A DNA stretch of 5,381 bases from Gemmatimonadaceae bacterium. Lineage in GTDB: Bacteria; Gemmatimonadota; Gemmatimonadetes; Gemmatimonadales; Gemmatimonadaceae. Shown here piece by piece: positions 1 to 5,381 of this stretch; the first letter of the stretch is position 1; the number at the start of each line of letters is the position of its first letter. A program made the translations under genes and the position numbers. The notes below the pieces were generated by a model, which ran no database searches, was not told where the DNA came from, and saw only the letters and a list, made by a program, of their open reading frames with translations. The stretch lies in contig JACMOE010000359.1 in NCBI GenBank assembly GCA_014378185.1, positions 1 through 5,381 on the forward strand, read 5' to 3'.

Positions 1-509
1 CCGGCGAGCGAACCCCCAAAGTGGCGATCGGCCACTGCACCGAACGTCTCGTACGTGCCCTGCACGATGCCCTGCGAACCGATGTAGATCCACGATCCCG
101 CGGTCATCTGGCCATACATCATGAGGCCCTTGTTCTCCAGCTCGCGGAAATGCTCCCACGTGGCCCAGCGCCCCACGAGGTTGGAATTCGCGATGAGCAC
201 TCGCGGCGCGCCGGCGTGCGTCCGGAACACGGCCACCGGCTTGCCGCTCTGTACCAGCAACGTCTCGTCATGCTCCAGGGCGCGGAGGCTGGCGACGATG
301 GCATCGAACGCCGGCCAGCTCCGCGCGGCGCGACCCGTGCCGCCGTAAACCACGAGCTCGTCGGGGCGCTCCGCCACATCCGGGTCCAGGTTGTTCATGA
401 GCATGCGCAGTGCGGCTTCCTGCTGCCATCCCTTGCACGAGATGCTGCTGCCACGAGGGGCACGCACGACGCGTGCGCCGGCGTTGGCAGCGGCCACGCT
501 GGCGCTCAT
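1..509 (-). CDS. hutU: Urocanate hydratase (urocanase), N-terminal 169 codons, cut by the left window edge
   Basis: Urocanase adds water to urocanate using tightly bound NAD+ to give 4-imidazolone-5-propionate, the second step of cytoplasmic histidine degradation. Reading the minus strand from the ATG at 509-507 gives an open frame to the window edge, so the 3' end is missing. Family hallmarks by residue are RAPRG (16-20), CKGW (25-28), LRMLMNNLDPDVAE (34-47), ELVVYGGTGRAAR (51-63), DETLLVQSGKPV (81-92), APRVLIANSNLV (101-112), WATWEHF (115-121) and MYGQMTAGSWIYIGSQGIVQG (131-151). All are typical of the urocanase N-terminal domain. The glycine-rich NAD-binding motif and the catalytic region would lie beyond the edge; the family is usually about 550 residues. 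The ATG overlaps the hutH TGA in an ATGA junction. No well-placed Shine-Dalgarno is seen before it, which fits translational coupling to hutH. Identification is from recognised motifs and is very secure; whether the rest of the gene is intact cannot be seen. Confidence 0.96.
   Translation of the reverse strand, partial: MSASVAAANAGARVVRAPRGSSISCKGWQQEAALRMLMNNLDPDVAERPDELVVYGGTGRAARSWPAFDAIVASLRALEHDETLLVQSGKPVAVFRTHAGAPRVLIANSNLVGRWATWEHFRELENKGLMMYGQMTAGSWIYIGSQGIVQGTYETFGAVADRHFGGSLA
506..509 (-). other. ATGA stop/start overlap of hutH and hutU
   Basis: The minus strand reads ATGA: ATG starts hutU and TGA ends hutH. With no good Shine-Dalgarno upstream of the ATG, re-initiation by ribosomes finishing hutH is the likely way hutU is translated, which would keep the two enzymes at matched levels. 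Confidence 0.88.
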
Positions 510-2056
510 TCCGCCCGCACGCCAGCGGTGAAGTGCCCGCGCTCGATGGCGTCGGCGAGGAGCAGCACGTCGGTGGACAGCACGCGATCCTGGCCGAGGG
601 GGGCGACGAGCTCGCGCACGAGCCGGTGTCCATGTGCGGCCCCTCGACCTGCGCGCAACGGCAACCGGAAATCGAGCCCCTGCGCCGCGCACATCAATTC
701 GATGGCAAGGATGTTCCGCACATTCCCCACGATGCGGCGCAGCTTCCACGCCGCGCCCATGGCCATGGGGACCTGGTCCTCCTTGTTGCCGTCAGTGGGG
801 ATGGTGTCCACGCTGGCGGGATGGGACAACACCTTGCACTCGCTGGCGAGGGACGCGGCAGTGACCTGTGCCATCATGAACCCGGAATTCACGCCGGCAT
901 CCCGCGTGAGGAACGGCGGCAAACCGTGATTGAAATCAGGGTGCACGAGACGATCGATGCGACGTTCAGCGATGGTGGCGAGGTTGGTGAGTGCAATGGC
1001 GAGGAAATCCAGCGCCATGGCCACCGCCTGGCCGTGAAAGTTGCCGCCGCTCAGGAGTTCCTGCGTTTCCGGGAAGACGAGCGGGTTGTCCGTCGCGGCG
1101 TTGAGTTCGCGGCCGATGACTCCCGCGCAGAAGTCGATGGCATCGAGTACGGGCCCGTGCACCTGCGGCATGCAGCGAAGGGCGTACGGATCCTGCACGC
1201 GCGGATCGTTGTCGCGATGGGACTCGCGAATCTCCGAATCCCGGAGCAGCTCGCGCAACAGCGCTGCGCTCGCGGCCTGGCCGAGCTGTCCACGCGCGTC
1301 CTGGATGCGGGCGTCGAACGGTACGGGTGACCCCATCAACGCCTCGAGGGACATGGCGCCGGCCAGGTGCGCAATCTGCCACAGTCGGTGCGCGTCCACC
1401 ACGGCGAGCGCGGCGATCGCCGTGTGTGCCTGCGTGCCGTTGATGAGGGTGATGCCCTCCTTCGGCCCGAGCGTGACCGGCGTGATGCCCACGCTTGCGA
1501 GCAGCACCGCCGCGTCACCCGTGTCGGTACCGCGGTAGAGTGTTCCCTCACCAATGAGTGCGAGCGCGAGGTGCGCGAGTGGCGCCAGGTCGCCACTGGC
1601 GCCAACGCTGCCCTGCTCCGGCACGGGCGGATAGAGACCGGTGTTGAGCATGGCCATGAGTGTCTCGACCAGCACGGGTCGCGCCCCGGAGAAACCCTTG
1701 GCAATCACGTTTGCGCGCAGCAGCATCATCGCCCGTGCTTCACGCTCCGGCAGGAGCGGGCCGACCCCGCAGGCGTGGCTCCGGACCAGGTTCACCTGCA
1801 ACTCGTCAAGCCGGTGACGCGGGATGGCCACGTCCGCGAGCTTGCCGAAGCCCGTGGTCACCCCGTACGCAACGGTGTTGGCCGCCACGAGGGCGGTCAC
1901 CACACCATGCGCGCGCAGCATGCGCGATCGCGCGACTGGGGCGAGCTCCACGGTAGCACGGCCGATGGCGACGGCGACGACGTCGTCCAGCGTGAGCGAG
2001 TGTCCATCGAGCGTAACGGGAGAGGGCATAGTGGCAATGTCAGCGCCGTGCCCCAC
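506..2056 (-). CDS. hutH: Histidine ammonia-lyase (histidase)
   Basis: Histidase removes ammonia from L-histidine to give trans-urocanate, the entry step of the Hut pathway in the cytoplasm; the enzyme is normally a homotetramer. The 516-residue frame (507 from the internal ATG at 2029) matches the usual family length. The MIO cofactor triad Ala-Ser-Gly sits at residues 153-155 within GSVGASGDLAPLAH. Other recognisable catalytic elements are YGVTTGFG (Tyr64), SHACG (His94), NGTQ (Asn206), QDPYALRCMPQVHG (Tyr291, Arg294), LNAATDNPLVF (319-328) and SGGNFHG (Phe340). These correspond well with the known active-site residues of Pseudomonas putida histidase. The late active-site loop reads TDGNKEDQVPM (421-431) rather than the common TSANQEDHVSM form, so this is a less usual histidase branch; aromatic amino-acid lyase activity is the alternative but less likely given hutU next door. 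The longest start is a GTG at 2056. The ATG at 2029 begins closer to the typical N-terminus and is the more likely true start, though neither has a clear ribosome binding site. Confidence 0.96.
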   Translation of the reverse strand: MGHGADIATMPSPVTLDGHSLTLDDVVAVAIGRATVELAPVARSRMLRAHGVVTALVAANTVAYGVTTGFGKLADVAIPRHRLDELQVNLVRSHACGVGPLLPEREARAMMLLRANVIAKGFSGARPVLVETLMAMLNTGLYPPVPEQGSVGASGDLAPLAHLALALIGEGTLYRGTDTGDAAVLLASVGITPVTLGPKEGITLINGTQAHTAIAALAVVDAHRLWQIAHLAGAMSLEALMGSPVPFDARIQDARGQLGQAASAALLRELLRDSEIRESHRDNDPRVQDPYALRCMPQVHGPVLDAIDFCAGVIGRELNAATDNPLVFPETQELLSGGNFHGQAVAMALDFLAIALTNLATIAERRIDRLVHPDFNHGLPPFLTRDAGVNSGFMMAQVTAASLASECKVLSHPASVDTIPTDGNKEDQVPMAMGAAWKLRRIVGNVRNILAIELMCAAQGLDFRLPLRAGRGAAHGHRLVRELVAPLGQDRVLSTDVLLLADAIERGHFTAGVRAE

Positions 2057-2058
2057 GG
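2046..2058 (-). repeat. Small inverted repeat at the hutH 5' end
   Basis: The minus strand reads CCGTG-GGG-CACGG, a 5-base-pair stem with a 3-base loop. The left arm contains the candidate GTG start at 2056-2054, so the GTG would be paired in RNA, whereas the ATG at 2029 lies outside the stem. No run of T follows, so it does not look like an intrinsic terminator. The stem is short and may be chance. Confidence 0.3.
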
Positions 2059-2073
2059 AGACAAGGTGCTGTG
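2057..2073. other. Short lptD-hutH intergenic spacer, no terminator or promoter recognised
   Basis: Only 17 bases separate the lptD TAG (2076-2074) from the GTG candidate start of hutH, or 44 bases from the ATG at 2029. I see no T-tract hairpin, no convincing -35/-10 pair and no clear operator here. Any dedicated hut promoter would have to lie inside the 3' end of lptD. Confidence 0.6.
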
Positions 2074-5000
2074 CTAGCGGCCCAACCCCTCGTTGCGGTA
2101 CGTCGACTTGTGGTAGTCGAACTTCAGCTCGGGTTCGGCCTTGAGCGACACCAGGAAGTTGAACGCGAAGCTGCCGTTGGGCGATTGCGTGAAGGCGAAG
2201 ATCGCGCGCCAGTCATGCAGGTCGCGCTGGAGGCTCACGATCTGGCTGGCGAAGTTGTGCGCCTCGAAGTCGTACTGCGTCTGCCAACTGGCCGCCCAGC
2301 GCTCCGTGAGGTTGAAGCTCAGGTTGCTGCCGAGCGACGTGGTGGGCGGCGTGAGGTAGATGGGTGAGCCGATGGAGCCCGACCCGAGTGGCACCGTGGG
2401 TGCCGGATTGGTGCGGGCATTGGCCACGCACTGGTCGTATTGCAGGCGAAGGACAGGCGTGTTGAGCAGCGCGCACTGCAGCGCGGGATCGAACTGGATG
2501 ATGTTGCTGCCGCCGACGGGTGGACGCTGGCGGGCCGACGTGAACGTGAACGACGCCTGCCATCCCTTCGTGGCGGCGGGAAGGAATGCGGCATTACGCG
2601 CGCCGCGTCCCGCCACAGGCTGCGACTCCACCTGTCGCTTGTACCGGTCGTCGGCCGAGGGCTGGAGGCCGGGCGTCGTGCCGTCCAGCGAGGGGACGGC
2701 CTTGCCGAAGATCCGCGAGAACACCGCGAAGGGATTGGCCGTGTTGCTGAACGAGAACGAACCGGTGATGCGCTCACGATACGGCTTGAAGAGGGCCGAA
2801 TCACTCAACGTGGAGCCCTGAAAGAGCGAATAGTCGACGCCCACGTCGACGCCGGGCAGCAGGTCAGACCGCAGCGTGTACCCGAAATTCTGGGTGGTCA
2901 GTCCGCGGATCGCTGATTTCGAGACGCGCGCGCGCTCGAAATCGTAGGCCAGGGAGGTAAAGTTGAGCGACAGCAGCTTCAACTTGTCGCCCGCCTCGGG
3001 ATTGGAGTCATTGGTGGACCGCGTCTTGGCCTCGAAGTTTGTCGCGAGGCCGAACGAGAGGGCGTTCTGCGCCAGTGCGCCGAGGTATCCCGTGGTGTCG
3101 CCCGTGGTGCGGTTGTACTTCGTGCGGCCAATGGCCGCGAGGTACTGGTTCTTCACCTCGCTGTGCGGCGCGTACGAGTAGCTCACCGTGGGCGCGATCG
3201 AGTGGCGGATGGCGCGAAACGGACCGAACGGGATCTGGTCGAAGATGTGAAAGAGGGTGGGCGACGCGGAGAGGCCGAAAGTGGGGCGCTTGCTCTGGCA
3301 GACCCACTGGCCGCCCGTGCGCTCGTTGCGCAGGCAGAACGGGCCGCCATCCACGTTGGAGAGCGACAGCGACTGCGTGAGGTTGAAGTTGTTGCGCGCC
3401 AGCGCCGGCAACGTGAAGGAGGGATTCCAGTTCACCTCGCTCTTGTACGTCTGGGCGTAGATACGCTCGGTCTCGACGCCCGTGACGACATCGGTGACGA
3501 TCTGCCGCTCCGGAAAATCATTCTGGGCGGTGGAGACACTGATCTGGTTGCCGAGATTGTATCCGAACACCGTGATGGGCGTATCGAAGCTGAGGGAGCT
3601 GTTGCGCGAGCTTCTCCGGAGGGTGTCGCCGAAGATGGTGTCGCGATTCGCCGGCGTCTTGCCCGCTCGCAGCAGGAGACCCAGCGCCGACGGTTGGTCG
3701 ATGCCAAGCACCTGCGAGGACGAGTAGCTGAGGTTCGGAGTCCAGCTCAACCAGCTACCGAGGTTGAGCGGACTGGTGGTGAGACTTACGGTGGGAAACG
3801 TCCGGTCCAGCTGCGTGCGGCCGGGGTACTGCTTCTGCGACGCGCCCAGGCTGATGGATGCCGGGCCAATCTTCTGCTGGTAGTTGGCCTGCGACGCGAT
3901 CGTTGCGAGCGACGAGTAGGGGTTCGTCGTGAGCCGGCGCTGGAGATCCGTATTCTTCACGAGGTTCACGTTCATCGACAGCGAGCTGTTGCGCGTGAAC
4001 TGCTGCTGATGCCCCCAGCTCAATGCCGTATTCTTGGCGCCGTTCGTGTGCGTCTCGCTGAGGGCGAGATTGCCGGAGATGTACCGCTCCAGCCACCGGT
4101 ACCGGAACTCGCCGTTGTACTTCATGTACCCCGCATCACCAGACAGCAGTCCAGTTTCACCCGCCGAGCTCCGCCAGTCGAGGGAGAACTCGGTGTCCAG
4201 AAAGTCGTTGATCGCGAAGTAGTACCCGAGTCCCTCGACGTTGCGGCGATAGGCCTTGCTGTTGCGCACGATGTCGCTGACGCCGACGTTCGGCGCAATG
4301 AGGCCGCTGCGCCGCCCGGTGCGAATGTCCTGGAACAGGAATGGCAGCCACAGCACGGGCACGTCCCCGATGTAGAGGATGGCTGGCCGCGCCACGACGA
4401 ACGAGCCCGTGCGCTTGATCTCGCGCGCCTTGAAGTAATAATCGGGAATCGAGTCGTCGCAGGCCGTGACTGTCCCGTTGCTCAGGTAGTAGGTCGCGTC
4501 GTTTGCGCTGCGCACCGAATCCTTCGACGCGGCCACCGTCACGCGCTCACCGGTGATGGTCAGCGTCTCGCCACTCTGCGGGATTTGCGTCTTGAGCCCC
4601 GCGACCGACGCGCGACGATTCAGGAGGTCGTACGTGGCAGCCCCGGAACTGGTCACCGGCGCCTGGCCCGGCGCGGCAAAGACATTGTTCCGCTTCGTCT
4701 TGTCCGTACCAACGCGGATCGAGTTGCCCGACCCGGTATACGAGATGGTGTCGGACTTCACCAGGATGGAGTCGCGCAGGGTCATCGCCCGCTGCGTGAG
4801 CTGGAACGCCCGGGTCACGGCGTCGAACGTGATGATGCCGCCCTCGTAGCGGGACACCTTGTAGCCGGGCAGCGCCAGCAGGCGCTGCATCACGGAATCG
4901 GGCGGCGCGAAGGTCGGCGTCGTGAGCGAATCGCGCTTGGTGATGGTGTCGCCACGAGCGCGCAGCGAGTCGCTTCGCGTGCGGATCGTATCGGCGCGGC

Positions 5001-5112
5001 CCGCACTCGGCACCGCACGCGACGACGGACGCCCCCCGATCTGCGCGCGCGCCGGCGCTGCTGCGCACAGCACGACGAGCACCATCAGCCTCGCGAACCG
5101 CCAGGACGTCAC
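2074..5112 (-). CDS. lptD: LptD-family LPS assembly outer-membrane protein, divergent long form
   Basis: LptD is the outer-membrane barrel that, with the lipoprotein LptE, inserts lipopolysaccharide into the outer leaflet. The 1012-residue product begins with a Sec signal peptide: Arg5 and Arg8, a hydrophobic core at 9-19, and probable cleavage after Ala-Arg-Ala (21-23). A charged low-complexity linker rich in DTI/DSL units follows (41-63). Residues about 85-235 form a beta-rich OstA-like periplasmic domain, including DATYYLSNGTVTACDD (205-220) and PDYYFKAREIK (223-233). The segment ARPAILYIGDVPVLWLPFLF (241-260) and GRRSGLIAP (266-274) are the strongest LptD signatures. From about 275 to the end, alternating polar and aromatic strands (YSLFQGS, GSFSFSN, ASWQTQYDFE) indicate a large barrel; the final strand region is FAFNFLVSLKAEPELKFDY (982-1000). 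Mature cysteines are at 218, 593, 605, 880 and 895. It is longer than E. coli LptD (784 residues) and resembles the LptD_2-type proteins of non-proteobacterial diderms. The GTG start is chosen for its Shine-Dalgarno and because the internal ATG at codon 10 would delete the positive n-region. The family call is strong; LPS as the true substrate is inferred. Confidence 0.87.
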   Translation of the reverse strand: MTSWRFARLMVLVVLCAAAPARAQIGGRPSSRAVPSAGRADTIRTRSDSLRARGDTITKRDSLTTPTFAPPDSVMQRLLALPGYKVSRYEGGIITFDAVTRAFQLTQRAMTLRDSILVKSDTISYTGSGNSIRVGTDKTKRNNVFAAPGQAPVTSSGAATYDLLNRRASVAGLKTQIPQSGETLTITGERVTVAASKDSVRSANDATYYLSNGTVTACDDSIPDYYFKAREIKRTGSFVVARPAILYIGDVPVLWLPFLFQDIRTGRRSGLIAPNVGVSDIVRNSKAYRRNVEGLGYYFAINDFLDTEFSLDWRSSAGETGLLSGDAGYMKYNGEFRYRWLERYISGNLALSETHTNGAKNTALSWGHQQQFTRNSSLSMNVNLVKNTDLQRRLTTNPYSSLATIASQANYQQKIGPASISLGASQKQYPGRTQLDRTFPTVSLTTSPLNLGSWLSWTPNLSYSSSQVLGIDQPSALGLLLRAGKTPANRDTIFGDTLRRSSRNSSLSFDTPITVFGYNLGNQISVSTAQNDFPERQIVTDVVTGVETERIYAQTYKSEVNWNPSFTLPALARNNFNLTQSLSLSNVDGGPFCLRNERTGGQWVCQSKRPTFGLSASPTLFHIFDQIPFGPFRAIRHSIAPTVSYSYAPHSEVKNQYLAAIGRTKYNRTTGDTTGYLGALAQNALSFGLATNFEAKTRSTNDSNPEAGDKLKLLSLNFTSLAYDFERARVSKSAIRGLTTQNFGYTLRSDLLPGVDVGVDYSLFQGSTLSDSALFKPYRERITGSFSFSNTANPFAVFSRIFGKAVPSLDGTTPGLQPSADDRYKRQVESQPVAGRGARNAAFLPAATKGWQASFTFTSARQRPPVGGSNIIQFDPALQCALLNTPVLRLQYDQCVANARTNPAPTVPLGSGSIGSPIYLTPPTTSLGSNLSFNLTERWAASWQTQYDFEAHNFASQIVSLQRDLHDWRAIFAFTQSPNGSFAFNFLVSLKAEPELKFDYHKSTYRNEGLGR
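5109..5112 (-). other. GTGA stop/start overlap of tatC and lptD
   Basis: The minus strand reads GTGA here: GTG starts lptD and TGA ends tatC. A four-base overlap of this type is typical of translationally coupled genes in one transcript. Confidence 0.85.
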
Positions 5113-5381
5113 GCCGTCGCCTCCCCGTCCTCGGCCTCAACGGCCGCCTCGGCCTCGTCGGCAATTCGTTTCTTTTCGCGCTTGCGATATACGAACCACG
5201 ACAGGATGATGCTGAGTTCATACAACAGGTAGAGCGGAACGGTGAGGAACACGGATGTCACGAGCACATCACCGGGCGTGATGATGGCCGCCGCCACGTA
5301 CGACCCAACCATCGCGTGTCGACGGAACTTCGCCAGGAACTGCGGGGTGACCAGCCCGAAGGACGCCAGCAGCAGCACCAG
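5109..5381 (-). CDS. tatC: Sec-independent protein translocase TatC, C-terminal 90 codons, cut by the right window edge
   Basis: TatC is the inner-membrane subunit that recognises twin-arginine signal peptides and forms the core of the translocase for folded proteins. The frame is open through the right edge and its 5' end lies outside; the first complete codons in the window read LVLLLASFGLVTPQFL. The text FGLVTPQFLAKFRRHAMVGSYV followed by AAAIITPGDVLVTSVFLTVPLYLLYELSIILSWFV is the well-conserved TatC C-terminal half. It covers the end of the fourth membrane segment, the fifth (about residues 23-40 of the fragment) and the sixth (about 42-66). The protein ends in a charged cytoplasmic tail, first basic (YRKREKKR) and then acidic (DEAEAAVEAEDGEA), which is variable in the family. 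The TGA stop at 5111-5109 overlaps the lptD GTG by 4 bases, so the two genes are likely in one operon. The family assignment is secure. Confidence 0.94.
   Translation of the reverse strand: MVLLLASFGLVTPQFLAKFRRHAMVGSYVAAAIITPGDVLVTSVFLTVPLYLLYELSIILSWFVYRKREKKRIADEAEAAVEAEDGEATA
5120..5126 (-). promoter_or_regulatory. Shine-Dalgarno of lptD
   Basis: On the minus strand this reads GGGGAGG and ends 7 bases before the GTG at 5112-5110. It lies inside the last codons of tatC. It supports the GTG as the lptD start over the later in-frame ATG at 5085, and shows lptD has its own ribosome loading site in addition to any coupling with tatC. Confidence 0.7.

Noticed and set aside
268..633. A 121-codon minus-strand open frame spanning the hutH-hutU junction
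   Set aside because: It is out of frame with both genes; the true frames across this junction are hutH ending at 506 and hutU starting at 509.
21..929. A 302-codon plus-strand open frame at the left edge
   Set aside because: It runs antisense to hutU and the 3' part of hutH, both firmly identified, and its product shows no family resemblance.
2046..2058. Intrinsic terminator between lptD and hutH
   Set aside because: The stem is only 5 base pairs and no T-run follows on the minus strand.
410..2077. Plus-strand open frames of 306 and 236 codons (410-1330 and 1367-2077) opposite hutH
   Set aside because: They are Arg/His-rich shadows of the hutH coding strand, with no motif, start context or neighbour support.
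3163..5232. A 689-codon open frame on the plus strand, antisense to lptD and reaching into tatC
   Set aside because: Its translation is dominated by Arg, Gly, Val and Ala with no recognisable domain, and it lies opposite a gene with clear family signatures. Long antisense frames are expected in GC-rich coding DNA because stop codons are rare in the complementary frame.

Overview
The window is a dense, high-GC stretch of a chromosome in which every supported gene lies on the minus strand. Transcription runs from the right edge to the left in the order tatC (3' end only) > lptD-like > hutH > hutU (5' end only). I see no RNA genes, mobile elements, CRISPR arrays or other accessory signatures, and no stretch longer than about 45 bases without a gene. 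The gene set (Sec/Tat-exporting envelope plus an LptD-type outer-membrane translocon) points to a diderm bacterium with an LPS-like outer-membrane glycolipid. The LptD is of the long, divergent kind found outside Proteobacteria, as in Bacteroidota and Gemmatimonadota. Together with the high GC content this suggests Gemmatimonadota or a relative, but that assignment is inference and was not tested.

Right part (5109-5381): the last 90 codons of TatC, the multi-spanning subunit of the twin-arginine translocase. Its stop overlaps the GTG start of the next gene by 4 bases (GTGA). Middle (2074-5112): a 1012-residue outer-membrane protein with a signal peptide, a periplasmic OstA/LptD-like domain and a long beta-barrel, assigned as an LptD-family LPS assembly protein. 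Left part (506-2056 and 1-509): histidine ammonia-lyase, overlapping by 4 bases (ATGA) the start of urocanate hydratase, whose first 169 codons are present before the window ends.

Two functional pairs are joined here. tatC and lptD are envelope-biogenesis genes and are probably translationally coupled. hutH and hutU encode the first two steps of histidine degradation (histidine to urocanate to imidazolone propionate) and are also coupled. Only 17 to 44 bases, depending on the hutH start, separate the lptD stop from hutH, with no visible terminator. The catabolic pair may therefore be read through from the envelope genes or be driven by a promoter inside the lptD 3' end. I found no convincing evidence for an undescribed system. 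The most notable points are this junction, the divergent cysteine layout of the LptD-like protein, and a variant active-site loop in HutH.
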